Assembly (NCBI GenBank): GCA_018881555.1
Contig: JACAXG010000125.1
Location: 1,763,758-1,827,757, forward strand
Direction: 5' to 3'
Source: Amblyornis subalaris
Lineage: Eukaryota > Chordata > Aves > Passeriformes > Ptilonorhynchidae
DNA length: 64,000 bases
Shown here: in pieces, positions 25,216-36,217 of the stretch
How the letters are laid out: each line of letters starts with the position of its first letter
Position numbering within the stretch: the first letter of the stretch is position 1
Position numbers and translations under genes: made by a program
The notes under the pieces: model-generated
The model's database searches: none
Told to the model about the DNA's origin: nothing
What the model saw: only the letters and a program-made list of their open reading frames with translations

Positions 25216-26122
25216 CAGTTCTCAAAGAGCCTGAGGGTTTTCCTAGTAGTATTCTCCAGGGATCAANATTAGGGCCCTAAATCCATTGAAAATTTTCATG
25301 AATGAGTGGGAGGTTGATAGTAAATCCCGCAAATAAAATATTCAGTGGAACAACGATGAGCTCAGCATTAACCACGACCAGGGCAGAGCAGTTGGGTNCC
25401 TTTGGCTCCCTCAGACAACACAAATGCAAACTTCCCTGTCTCCCAGGAAGGAATTTAGGTCAGGCTGGGAAGTGGGAGACAAAGCAATGACTGGAATGGA
25501 TGAGTGGCTCATTTCTTTACATCCTTCCAAAGGGATTTTCCAAGTCTGGCCCGTAGTAGGAGCAGGCTGACATCATCCTGCACCCTTGGAGGAGTGCAGG
25601 AGAGTGGGAGAGAAGCAGTGATGCTCTGTGGACACAAAGGAAAGAGGGAATAAAGACCCACAAAAATTATTTGTAGGTAGTGGGACAGCCCTCATAGGGT
25701 TTGAAAGCATCTCAGTGTTAATTCATCAGGAGGAAGATTAAGGANTAACTTGATTAGGATCTCTGAGCATCCTCACAAGGTGAAAGTAGCAGGTTAAAGG
25801 GTTTTTCAACCTAGGAAAGAAAAGCAAAATAAAGATCAGTGGNTGGAAGACAAAAGCCTGATGAATTCACAGGAAGAGTAAGGCATGTGCAAGGTTTTTG
25901 TGGTGTGAGTGATTAACTGTTGGAACACGCTTCCATTTGGAGGATTCTGCCCTTCTTGGTATCTTAACATCAAAATGGGAGGTCTTCCTAGGCAGGATGC
26001 TTTGGCTAAACCCAGATTATTTGGTTCAGCCTGAGAGTAGATGGGCAGTGGCCTGCGATGCACGGGAGGCGAGAGCAGATGANGTAGTGGTCCCTTCTGA
26101 CCTTAAATGTTATGCATTTATA
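25216..26122 (+). mobile_element. Ancient CR1/L3-type LINE relic: RT motif to 3' end
   Basis: At 25240-25320 the DNA retains the reverse-transcriptase region normally read as QGSxLGP followed by FxNDL, here decayed to QGSXLGP..IFMNEW. From about 25730 the ORF2 C-terminal segment is recognisable (AACTTGATTAGGATCTCTGA; GTGATTAACTGTTGGAACA). The characteristic old 3' UTR ends GTGGTCCCTTCTGACCTTAA near 26122. The middle part (25330-25730) is too diverged to assign with certainty. All frames are broken. Confidence 0.75.
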
Positions 26123-27061
26123 TGATCCCTGAATTAAATAGCCTTGAACTTTCGTTTTATGGCAAGATGAATGTCTGAGAAAGCTGGGAAAACACGTGTA
26201 GTGCTTGCAGCACGAGGTTGTGCACTTAATCCATTGAAATATGGGCACTGGGATGGAGGAATCCTCACTGCACTCGGTAGGAATTCTGCATTGCAAGCCC
26301 CCTTTGTGAGTTTAAACCACACAGAGAGGGAGCTGGGCTTTGCTGGGAACTTCTTCCCTCTAATTCCACGCTGAAACAAAGAGCAGAGATACCTAAAGAT
26401 GCAGAGATGTGCCCCAAAATGTGCCTGCATCTCTGCCTGGTCGCTGTCTCTTTTTGGCAGCACTAATGACCCCTCCAAAACCTCGAGAGCTCCCTCAGGC
26501 GCCGGCTGAGCAGCGAGGGCTGTCTGGTTTTCTCTCCTTTAATAAACTCACACAACAATTTAAGGGCTTGGGAAGAGCCTGCTCCGCGTTTTCCCCCTGG
26601 ATCTTGCTTAACCCTTGACTGAAACCCCCANGAACGCTGCTGGTGGTGAGGGCTCCAGAGAGGGAGAGGTAATAACCCCGAAATATTGTAATAACCCTGA
26701 AATTTTGGGGCTGTGGGTTGAGTTAGGGTATGTTTGCTCAGGAATAGCTGCCAGCAGTTGTTATCATGGATCTCCCTGCCTCAGATCTGAAGATTTTTCA
26801 ATGTGATTTTTGTTGTCTTTGTCACCTGGGATGAGCCTGAGGGGTGTGCACAGTCCTGTCCCTCAAGCTGAGGGGTGACACCCTGCTAAAGGCAAGGTTT
26901 TAACAGTTTTGGACGATGTGATCAGTGCCTGAGAGTCCAGGGAGAGAACAAGGTGGTGAAGGCTACAAAGAGATGACCTCAGCCACCAGGTAACATCTGC
27001 TTTCGGCCAACATTTGGCTAACAGGGGTAAAGAAATGGTTAAAAGGGAAAGGATGAGCACA
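26123..27061. other. Intronic single-copy DNA
   Basis: Separates two ancient CR1 relics. Nothing recognised. Confidence 0.45.
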
Positions 27062-27467
27062 AGTCTGATGAGGAGGGGCTGAGGGAGCTGGGAAAGGGGC
27101 TCAGCCTGGAGAAAAGGAGGCTCAGGGGGGACCTTCTGGCTCTGCACAACTCCCTGACAGGAGGGGGCAGCCAGGGGGGGTTGGGCTCTGCTCCCAGGGA
27201 CCAAGGGACAGGACAAGGGGAAACAGCCTCAAGTTATGCCAGAGGAGGTTTATATCGGATATTATGGAAAATTCCTTCACTGAAAGAGTTGTCAGGCTTT
27301 GGAACAGGCTGCCCAGGGCAGTGGTGGAATCACCATGCCTGGAAATGTTCAAAAGACGTGAATGTGGCACTTGGGGACATGGTTCAGTGGTGGCCTTGGC
27401 AGTGCTGGGTTGGACTCAATGATCTCAGAGGGCTTTTCCAGCCTTAATGATTCTGAGATTCCATGAT
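27062..27467 (+). mobile_element. CR1 LINE ORF2 C-terminus plus 3' UTR, type B
   Basis: Well preserved and without Ns. It starts at GGAGGGGCTGAGGGAGCTGG and contains AACAGGCTGCCCAGGGCAGT and GACATGGTTCAGTGGTGGCC. It ends at a TTCTGAGATTCCATGAT terminus directly abutting an older CR1 relic. Confidence 0.93.
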
Positions 27468-27970
27468 CAGAGGTATGGAGCGGTTTCCATGTGGGAGGTG
27501 ACTGAAGGAGCAGGAACTCAGCCTGGGAGGAGGTGAGCTGGGATCTATGGAGAGATTGGCAAACAGGAATGGCAGGAGGGGATGGACAGGAACCGACTGT
27601 TCAACACCTCTGCAAATACAAGAGTTACAGGGCATGAAATTAAACTGTTGAAAAATCAAGTCCTGAACAAATGAAAGGAGGTGTTTGCATCAAGCAGGGG
27701 GCTCTGGATGTGTGAAACTCCCTGGCAAAGCATGCTGTGGATGCAAAAATCAATGCAATTCAAGGATAAACCAAAAAACTAAAGAAAGATCTTTTGGGGT
27801 TATGATGGAGAGGCAGACAAGATGTAGAAGTTCTCCTGAATAAAAGTAGCCAAAGGCNGGGCACATTTATGGGTTTACCCTGTTCTTATGCTTTCCTTCT
27901 AGGCCATGGCTGAACACAAGGAACTGGGACTTGTGGAATGTTGGTCCCAGCCAGTACAGCTGTTCCTGTG
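27468..27970 (+). mobile_element. Ancient CR1/L3-type LINE relic: ORF2 C-terminus plus 3' UTR
   Basis: It starts at GGTATGGAGCGGTTTCCATG, matching the old CR1 segment upstream of the 3' end. It continues through CAAGAGTTACAGGGCATGAA and AAACTCCCTGGCAAAGCATG to CAGCCAGTACAGCTGTTCCT, the decayed 'CCAGTATGGC' 3' terminus of old amniote CR1 elements. It is diverged and dead. Confidence 0.72.
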
Positions 27971-28375
27971 TGGAATTACGGGGGATTTAAAGTCTGACTG
28001 CAACTGGAAAAAGGGCATTTATCAAACTAACACAATTCCTGTAGCTTGATAGTGCTTGCAGGGGTTGTATCCTGCACAAGAGAGTTCGATCAACAAAATC
28101 CTGCNTGAACTGCCTGGGTCAGAAGTGATGGAGCAGAAAGCCAGGACAGGGTGAAGGTGCCTGGGGAGGGATGAGGCAAAGTTCCTGCACTGGATGANGT
28201 TGAGGATGAAACTTAATAGTCCAGGGAGATACTAAATGTGTAAAGGTGGAATTTGTAGTGGCGCTAGGATTGAATTGATGGGAATGGACAAGCAGGCACA
28301 ATAGGATACCTGAGAGGGCTGCTGAGGAGAATTAATCTATGGGAAGATACTCCTTGATAGCTGAGGATAAGGATC

Positions 28376-28450
28376 CCTTCCCATGATGGGGGTGTTGTAG
28401 AAGATCTTTAAGGTCCCTTCCAACCCAAGCCTTTCTCTGATTCAATAATG
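28376..28450 (+). mobile_element. CR1 3' tail fragment, type A
   Basis: CCCATGATGGGGGTGTTGTA, GATCTTTAAGGTCCCTTCCA and a TCTCTGATTCAAT terminus. Only the last ~75 bp remains. Confidence 0.75.
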
Positions 28451-28599
28451 GGAACCTCTGGAAAGACAGTGGAACAGCATGACCTGGAAAGTTCCATCAC
28501 CAGCAGAAACAACTCTGAACNTCTCCCTGTGTGTTTTAACTGTTCAAGCCTCCACCAGAAGCCTTCAGGGGATGCTGGGCTTTGAGAAAGCCCATTGCA

Positions 28600-28770
28600 G
28601 TGACAAGAATTCCTTCACAGGTCCCAATTAAATCTATATATAGCCTTGATGGGGCCTGGCTAACGACCTATGCCTTGCTCAGCAGCCACGCTCCAGTGGC
28701 CACACAGGCACTGTCTCTCATTAAGCCTGGGCTGGCCCTGCGTTAATTGTGACTCGAGGCTCTTGCTTTG
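28600..28770. promoter_or_regulatory. Single-copy block with a perfect MEF2-type site
   Basis: CTATATATAG at 28634-28643 fits YTAWWWWTAR exactly. A TTAATTGTGACTC stretch lies nearby. There is no TATA-type promoter context and no open frame. The function is not shown. Confidence 0.25.
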
Positions 28771-30394
28771 AAGGCTTCTGAACACAAATGTTTAGCCCAA
28801 ACCTCGTTTGTTCNACAGTTTGCAGACTGAAAGGCTTGGCCAGGGGATCAAGGTTTGGTGTAAACAAGGCAGGGGGGGATCTGAAGCCACCTGGATCCAG
28901 CAGGGAGAAACAGGAATTGGATGCTGCAGGCAGAGGAAGTTGGCCAGAGCTGATGGGTTTGTAGGGTGGGGAAGAAGGTGACTGCTGCCATCAGGTTTGG
29001 GTGGAATCCACACCTCTGAGCTGGTGAACTGGGATTTTTACAAGGCATCCCTAACAATTTTCCTGGCTCGTGCCGNTGGGATGCACCATTGCTATCCCAG
29101 CTGAGGAAAAGTTTTGCCTTCCTGGTGAGGGGAAAATGAGGGAATTTGGAGGAAATCTGAGCTGAACCCTCTGAGTGTGTGAAACACTCTTCAACCTCCA
29201 GGTTGCCAGCCAAGCTCACAGCAGGATGGCGTGTCCCTTGCTCCTCCTGGAGGGATGTTTTTGGGAGGAGAGGAATTCTTGGAAGAAGGGACAGCGCGGG
29301 GCAGAGGCTGAGCAGTTGTGAAGGGAGAACTGGGAACCTGCCAAGCCCTCAAGAAAAGGACTGAAATAATCTTTATCTGAGTGTCTGTTCCTTTGTAAAT
29401 ACAGCCAGAACAGAGCAGGGATGAGCTGGGTGTGAGGGAGCAGATGGGGAAAGGCTCTTTTTCAAACCCAGCCCATGTCACCACACAAGGGCTACAGAGT
29501 TCTGGAACAATTTTCCAGCTATGGAACATGGGATTTCCTACACCACTCCCCCAGGCATTAAAGAAAATGTATTTTGTATTGTGACTGGTTATTCTGGTGC
29601 TGCAGCTAGGAAGAGGGGAGGCCTTAACATATTTGGGGGTTGTTCTCAGTGGCAGGGTTTGAGGAAGAGCAGAAAATTAAGCGTGGCATTGATGTGGGAG
29701 TCACCTCACCCAGTGATTGTGGGGTGTATTGTAAATGCCTCCATGTGACCTGGCTGTCCAGACTGCTTTATATCCAGTGAATNGACACAGGCACATCTAG
29801 GGTGTGTCTTATCTCATCCCTGGTTGACATCTAAAACAGAGAGCAGACAAATCTTGCCCTGCTAAAGGTCTTCTCTTCAACAGAGCCTGGGTTTCTAGCT
29901 CAGAATTAGACTCTGATGTTGCAGACAGTTTAGTGAGAAGGTAAAACCCTCACTTTTCATACCTGCCATGACAGAGCTGTTCCCTGCAAGCTGCAAGTCT
30001 TGATGGATCAGAACTGAAGCCCAGCATGGTCTAGATAGAAAATCCTTGATTTGGGGTGGTTTCTCAGCCAGCTGCAAGGCAGGGTCCTGCCAGGGAAATT
30101 ATGAAGAGAAGAACTGCACTGCAAGGTGTGCAAAGAGAATTTCACTGCTGCAGAAGCATCAATAGAATCTCAGTGTGAGAGCACCTGANGGGAACTGCCA
30201 CCTCTCAGCCTTACCCCAAAGTTTCCTGGAGCTGTTGCCACGCGGGCTGTGGGCATCAAATCTTTCTATTCCTCTTCTTGCCTTACCTCTTGTGGTACAA
30301 ATGTCGTGTGGTTGTGGCTGGGGATTTGCTCTGGGAGTGCCAAAGTGGAGACATCTCTCACAAAGGTGCCCAGAACAGCTTAGGGCAGAGAGAG

Positions 30395-30420
30395 GAGAGG
30401 AGGAGGAGGAGGAGGAGCAG
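30395..30420. repeat. (GGA)n microsatellite
   Basis: GGA triplets run for about seven units. Confidence 0.8.
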
Positions 30421-30509
30421 CAAACACACAACTGGAGGCAGGGAGCCCTCGGTGAACAAGGATGTTTGATCAGGTAATTTACCCTGCCACGCAGCAGGAC
30501 ATTGACCCC

Positions 30510-30600
30510 CACTTTAATTATTGTGTCATTCGTCCTTGACAGCTACTGCTGCTTCCAATTAACGCTCTTAATTAAAGCCTCCAGTTCTCCAAGTATGGAA
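30510..30600. promoter_or_regulatory. Homeodomain-site-rich short block (candidate conserved element)
   Basis: CTTTAATTATTG, CCAATTAACG and CTCTTAATTAAAG lie within 90 bp of repeat-free sequence. The function is inferred only. Confidence 0.25.
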
Positions 30601-31279
30601 ACGTGGATTTACTGGGAAGAGGGCTATGATGAAGAGGCAGAGCTTGGGGGTGTCTGATGAGAAATGACATTTTCCTGTCCCTGTGGGACTGGCAAGTTAT
30701 TTGCTCATCATGGCAGAGTGGCAGGCTGGAATCAAACCCAGATCCTCATCTCTATCCCCGCAGGAACATCTTTTCTCCCACCAGTTTGATATCTAAGTGT
30801 GTGTGGGTCCTGTTTCTCACCAGTATAAATAACGTGTGCTTCAGCTCCCTGGGCTTTGCTCTTCTATGTTCCTGCTTTTTATTGAGTTTGTAGGTCAGAT
30901 AATAAGGCAGAGCTTATCAAACGTGACAGAGAAAATCTAAGTCCCTTTGTCCATAATTCAGGCCAAAATAGTGCAGGTGACTGAACATCCTCACCGACTC
31001 TGCTCTGGCTGCAGAAATGGCTCCACCAGTGGTTCTTTCAGGTGTTTCTTTTCCTTGCTCTATTAAATAATCTGTATTATCATGAACACTCTATTCAGGG
31101 CTTTGAAATCGAATAAGCCCCACTCTGAATCTTTGTGCAGTTTTTCNGGGCTGGCTGAGCCCGGAAAGGCAGCAGCATTCACGGAACCCACCCGGCCTGA
31201 CAGAGCCACTGTNCAGCGTTTTGGAAATGTATCTTTTGACTGTTGGGAAGGAAATGGGCTACTTAAGATGCCTTTTTGT

Positions 31280-31610
31280 ACGTTTAAATTGACTTAGCCC
31301 GTCGGACTGAATAAATCCTGCCGCTGTATTAACATCCAATTATAACAGCAGAGACTGAGCAATGACTCACGTTTTGACCAGAATGTTGGCAGTTTAAGGG
31401 GAAAAAGGAGTAATGTATNTCGAAATAAAAAAGTCAAAAACGGNAGCCAGAAAATTATGACTGAGCACATAGCAGGAGCTTTTGTGAATGTATAATGGCA
31501 GAAGCGGGAGCCAAATTTCTAACAGGATTAGCTGTTGCTGTCTATCGGATCCAAAAAACTCAATCATTTCGTTTTAAATGACTTTTGGTAACTCATTCAT
31601 ACTAGAAATA
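31280..31610. promoter_or_regulatory. AT-rich, CpG-retaining single-copy block (candidate conserved element)
   Basis: This repeat-free stretch keeps isolated CpGs (CCCGTCGGAC, TATCGGATCC, TTTCGTTT) and contains CAATTATAACAG and AATGACTCACG (AP-1-like TGACTCA). Stops occur in all frames, so it is not coding. The composition resembles vertebrate conserved non-coding elements; this is unverified. Confidence 0.3.
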
Positions 31611-32278
31611 GAGAGGGGAAGGGAGGCTGGGAGCTGGAGAACGTGCAGTTTGGAATTTAGGCAGGATCAGAGGTGAGGTGTTGTGTGAAAGGCCCTGAGC
31701 AGGTGAGCTCTGAACCATCCAGGAGTTTGCGGATTTTGCCAGATTTTTGAAGATGTCCTGGTGAGCCAGGAACTCAGGAATGATTTCTTTGGGGACCAGG
31801 GGATGGATGTGTCGATGAAGTGAAATATCTCTTCAAATCCTGCTGCAGCCATGGCAGCTGGACCTGCTCGTTGTTTCCTTTCTGCCCTTGGGAAGGACAT
31901 GGGATTCCTGTACCCGTTGTCCGACCCTGGCTCTGGGATTGCATCTCACTCTGGATCAGAGATCATCTGTCCCTCTGGTCTGCTGTGGGCAGATCTCTGG
32001 GAGCACAACAGCTCCTAAATGTCCATCTGGTGTGTGGACAGGCATCTCTAGGGACCTTACCTTCAAACCTTCAATATTTCAATGGACTCAAAGCCTAAAT
32101 ATGTTGTACTTAATAATTTACTATTTGCTGACCAAGTGTTACCCGAACTTCCTGCGGGAACTGGCTCAGATGCCATAAACCCACATCTTCAAAGACATTG
32201 AGGTAGCTCCTCCTGCTGCTGCTGGGTCCTCGCTTCCAGCTTCAGCTCTCCTTGATAAAATGGGGGTAAAAGTGGGGA

Positions 32279-32492
32279 TAGAATCAGGGANTATCCTGAG
32301 TTGGAAAGGAATCACAAGGATCAATGAGTCCAACTCCTGGCNCTGCACAGACACCCCAACAATCCCCCCTGTCCCTGAGAGCGTTGTCCAAATGCTCCTG
32401 GAGCTCTGGCAGCCTTGGGGCTGTGACCATTCCCTGGGGAGTCTGTTCAGTGCCCCCCACCCTCTGGGGGATGAATCTTTTCCTAATATCAT
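32279..32492 (-). mobile_element. CR1 3' end, type C
   Basis: It starts AGAATCAGGGANTATCCTGA and continues GAGTCCAACTCCTGG and GAGCGTTGTCCAAATGCTCC into CR1 body sequence up to TTTTCCTAATATCATA. It forms an inverted pair with the copy at 32690. Confidence 0.9.
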
Positions 32493-32689
32493 ACATTTTC
32501 TTAATATATGGGATATAAGCCCTGAGAACAGCAGCAGTCTGTTCCTACATCCATATATTGCTCTGGCACAGTGAGGCCGAAATATCAGTGAAGCTGTGGC
32601 CACTGCAGGAATATAAATTACTCTAAATTGGGACATAGTGCCCCAAAATGAAGGACACTTTGCTTTTGTTATCCTGCTGAATCCCTGGT

Positions 32690-32818
32690 TACATCTGGAC
32701 AACGCTCTCAGGTATCTCAGGTGGGATTCTTGGGGTTCTCCTGTGCAGGGCTAAGAACTGAACTGGAGTGATCCTTGTGGGTCTCTTCCAGCTGAGGATA
32801 TTCCAGGATTCTATGATA
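32690..32818 (+). mobile_element. CR1 3' end, type C
   Basis: GGACAACGCTCTCAGG, CTCCTGTGCAGGGCTAAGAA and GATATTCCAGGATTCTATGA. It has the same tail type as 32279 in the opposite orientation. Confidence 0.9.
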
Positions 32819-34433
32819 TTTGCTGTAAAATGTTAAATCCAAGTTCCACTCCAACGAAGGACATGGGGTAGGGATCCTCACCAAGGTTGGGAAATAACCT
32901 TGAAGAACTTGACAGACTTTCCAAGGANGGAGAAGGGGTGGAAGGAGTGACCACAGCCTGGTTTGCCATGGAGATTTCAACCTTCAGCACTGTCTGGTCC
33001 CTCCACCCCAGTGAATAATGGCAAGGCTCTGTAACTGGGAGGCTGCACGGACTTCCCTTTTCCTGATATTTTAGTGGCAGCATAAAAAGCTCACTGTTCC
33101 CTGGAGGGACACAGTCAGTTCTCAAACCCTCCACCTTGCAAAGCTGAGCTGAATTAATTACGTTCCAAANAGGAAAATAAGACCTCTGATGTGCCTTATT
33201 TGCTTGATGTTCTTCTCTTTTCAGCAAACGACCCTTAGGTGGCTTTTCTTTGAGTTGCAGCTCCTTTTGTTTTTTGTGTTTTTTTTCTGTATTAATTGGA
33301 AGGTCTGACACTTCCAGCCCAAGACATTTATCAGCGTGGTCCAGTTTTAATTAATCTCACAACAAAGCTGCTTGGGGTGGACTCATGAAAGGTCTTATAG
33401 GGCAGGAATAATGCACGTGGTGACAGGGAACACACTCTGGTGTGCTTGACAGGATGTGGGATGTGGGATTCTCATGGCATTTCCCTGTGGCCTCTGGGAC
33501 AGCAGCACGAGCTGGGTGTGATCCTAAACAACAAATACGCCACAAAGAACCCAAACACACTGAAAAGAAAACATTTCTGCAAAGATGAAGAGCTGGGTTC
33601 CCAGTAGGTTCCTCCTGTCACTGGAATGAGCGTGGATATCCTTTGATGGCTAATTAACTAATAATAATAAAACCTACAGAGACCACTATTTATCTACTCT
33701 TTTAATAGCGATTTGCAAAGAAATAGCAAATTTCAGTCCTCCAGAGCATCTTTCTTGTACATTTATCACAGCCACAGGTGGATTTTGACTCTGAACATTC
33801 AAGCCCAGCATCAGCAGGTGTTGGAAAAGTTCGTGTTCTGATCTAAACTTCTTAACCAAGGCTCACTTCTCTAAGACAGGTGTAAACTGNCTCAGAAATG
33901 AGGTTGAGAAAAACTATCTAGAGCTAATGAGGATAAATCAAGCTGCACCATATGTCAAACTGAGGGTAGTTTGGGTAGGAACTGTACAGCCAAACCTGAC
34001 TGTGCTCACAGGATTCTAATTCTGAGGTGGGAATTGCACCTGGATTGAGGAATGGCAGATTTGCAGTCTTTCAAAACTGAATTATCTCCCTCTTCTTCAA
34101 GTCCTCTGGTGGCCACAGCACAAGTGTGGTCAAGCTCGATGTGATCAAGGACAAATAACTCAGAATATATTTTTCTTGGGTGGAAATAAGAGATGGGAAT
34201 GGCTGCCATAATAAATTATAATGCCTCCACCTTTTGGTATATCCTTGTAAAAAATTCTACATGTTTTTGGAATTTGGATGCACCACAGACTATCAGGTTC
34301 ATCGTAAGTCTGAGTGAAATCTTGGAGTGTACATTTATATTTGATAAGCAGTTGATACCTTCTTGATCTGAAGCTTCAGGAAGGTGGAACAACCTCATTC
34401 ACAGCCAAACCATCTTAATTTTGAAGCTTTGTG
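32819..34433. other. Intronic single-copy DNA
   Basis: An AT-rich stretch at 33645-33780 has TAAT cores and a short (AAT)n run (CTAATTAACTAATAATAATA). No exon was seen. Confidence 0.45.
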
Positions 34434-34520
34434 ATAGAATCATAGAATCACCTAGGNTGGAAAAGACCTTTAGGGTCATCAAATCCAACCATTAACTCAT
34501 CACTGCCCAGGCCACCACAA
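34434..34520 (-). mobile_element. CR1 3' tail, type B
   Basis: It begins with two intact terminal repeats (ATAGAATCATAGAATC) and continues GGAAAAGACCTTTAGGGTCA and AAATCCAACCATTAACTCAT. Only ~87 bp was copied or retained. The intact terminus suggests a relatively young insertion. Confidence 0.92.
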
Positions 34521-36080
34521 TCACAGAAGTCGATTCACTCCCTGTTTTATTCTTATAACTTTTATTGCTCTGTGGTCTGTCCTGATTGTGTTNTTATGCT
34601 CANNGCAATAGATTCGATTTGAGAAAAGTGAGTTTGTCTTGGTTTTTGTTTGTTTGTTTTTTTCCCCACATTCTCACTTTCTCATTAAAAGCTTTCAGTA
34701 GCTGTGGTTGGTTTCTCTGGGTGCCTTGGCACAGGCAGTGGTGCAATGGTAAATAAACCCCAGNGTGTTTCTACCTGAAGTTTTCTAAAGCTTCTGCCAC
34801 TTGCCAGAGGCAAAACTGCACATTTTCAGCTTTTGCTTAGAGACTATCCNCTGCCACGTGGGATTTGTGGATAGCAGTGAGAAAAACAATTTCTGGTACA
34901 AATAGGAAAGGTCTTCCTTCATANAGAGCTGGAATTTTGCCTGATATATATTTNTATATATATAAAAAAGCCAGTTCTTGGTTCATTTACAGATGCAATC
35001 AGGATGGATCTTAATCTGTCACTTCACAGCTCAAACTCTCCTGGATGTGGCGCCAAGTGAAAAATTGTCCCTGGGATCCAGGTGTATTCCCTTGTCATTT
35101 GTCAGGAGTAACTGTTCTGCAGTTTAGAGCTGGCAGCTCTCAGGGCTGTTCCATCAGGATAATGCCACACTCTGTCATCTGAAGGAATAAACTCTCCCTG
35201 CTGACAGGAACTGCGCTGGGAAGACACCAGCAATTGACTGGGTATCAGAGAAGCTCTCTGAAGCTTATTCAATGGGAAAGAGACTCTCAGGTCATTGGGC
35301 CCAAATTGTGTGTTTGCCTTCAAAAGCTGTGAGGGGCTTACAGAACCTGAGAGGAATCAAAAGCGCTGGTTCTGTGAGACAGGAGGTCAGGCTGGGCAGT
35401 CCCTTCTGCCTTTGAAACCTCTCGCTGAAATACTTTAATTAAAAAGGAAAAATAGAAGAAAAACAGATGATTAAATGCAGTATTTTGGCAGTGGATGGGT
35501 GTTTCGGGTCCTACTCTAATGCCTTTGGAGCTGCAAAGGAAGGGCTGCAGCAGGAAAATATCCACTCTGGTAGCCTTTGTCCTTTTCCTGCTGGGAGCAA
35601 CCTCCCCAGGGATGGCACNAGCGATGATTGGAAAGATGCACGGGCAGTGGGGAGTGGTGCTGACTCTTTCCTGGACCAGCAGTGGTGGTGCAGGAGGTCG
35701 TGGGAGGGAGANAAAGACATCACAAGACCTCAGTTCTTGCAGGAAGCCGGAGAGCAGCAGGGTCCACAGCCAGAGGCATCGATGAGATGCAGGGAGTTTG
35801 ACTTGCTGCAGAGGATCCCCTCTTGTTTAATTCAAGGTACCAGGAATTCCCCACGGCCTGCCTGGTTTGCTGATTCCCGGGAAACTCTGCGAGTGAGGTC
35901 ACCTGGCAATGGGTGAAAGAGGGAAAGGCCACATGGGATGCGCTGACCCTACAGGGACTGCGCCAGGTTGAGCAAACTGCGTCCACATCCCTCCGCCTGC
36001 CCCGAGCTCTGCACGGAGGTCCCTGTGGGAGGGGACAGGGAGGGTGGCACCTCCGTGAAGCCATTCTGAGCCCTGTGAGA
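34521..36080. other. Intronic DNA just upstream of the plexin exon
   Basis: No CR1 was recognised in the 1.6 kb before the exon. A (TA)n tract at 34945 is the only repeat. No second exon was seen. Confidence 0.5.
34945..34970. repeat. (TA)n-rich microsatellite
   Basis: An interrupted TATATA run with one N. Confidence 0.7.
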
Positions 36081-36110
36081 AGCCTGACGGGTTGTGCCCT
36101 TCCCTTGCAG
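36081..36110 (+). promoter_or_regulatory. 3' splice site of the plexin PSI exon
   Basis: A pyrimidine-rich stretch ends in TTGCAG immediately before the exon. A branch-point-like CTGAC (A at 36087) lies 24 bases upstream of the exon. The position agrees with the reading frame, because the first exon codon is in frame 0. Confidence 0.85.
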
Positions 36111-36211
36111 CTCACGCGGGTGCCGGTGGAGTCGTGCAGCCAGTACGAGACCTGCAGCGAGTGCCTGGGCTCGGGGGACCCCCACTGTGGATGGTGTGTC
36201 CTTCACAACAC
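36111..36211 (+). CDS. PLXNA4: Internal coding exon: first PSI domain start of a class A plexin (probably PLXNA4)
   Basis: This 101-bp exon encodes 33 codons plus two bases of a split Thr codon (entry phase 0, exit phase 2). It opens with LTRVPVESC and runs through [13 protein letters not shown] to VLHN. Cysteines fall at exon residues 9, 15, 18, 26 and 29, the spacing of a PSI (plexin-semaphorin-integrin) domain just after the sema domain. PVESC and GDPHCGWC are hallmarks of class A plexins, single-pass receptors for class 6 semaphorins and, with neuropilins, class 3 semaphorins in axon guidance. The PSI module is a small disulphide-rich extracellular spacer. The HN-Thr ending fits PLXNA4 better than my recollection of A1, A2 or A3, but the paralogue call rests on few residues. 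Flanking splice signals are canonical. No other plexin exon was found, which fits the very large introns known for this gene. Confidence 0.9.
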
Positions 36212-36217
36212 GTGAGT
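36212..36217 (+). promoter_or_regulatory. 5' splice site (GTGAGT) of the plexin PSI exon
   Basis: The exon ends AACAC and is followed by GTGAGT, a near-ideal U1 donor. The split AC|N codon encodes Thr whatever base begins the next exon, consistent with the family. Confidence 0.9.

Larger units (their letters stand above)
28771..32278. other. Mostly unannotated intronic DNA
   Basis: Apart from the (GGA)n tract and the two candidate conserved blocks listed separately, nothing was recognised. Confidence 0.5.
1..36110 (+). other. Inferred intron upstream of the plexin PSI exon (partial)
   Basis: No exon could be supported between the window start and the PSI exon. The stretch holds CR1 fragments, ancient LINE relics, simple repeats, a CpG island and single-copy AT-rich blocks, as in a large vertebrate intron. 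Its intronic status is inferred from the exon at 36111. A short non-coding transcript or an unrecognised exon cannot be excluded. Confidence 0.75.
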
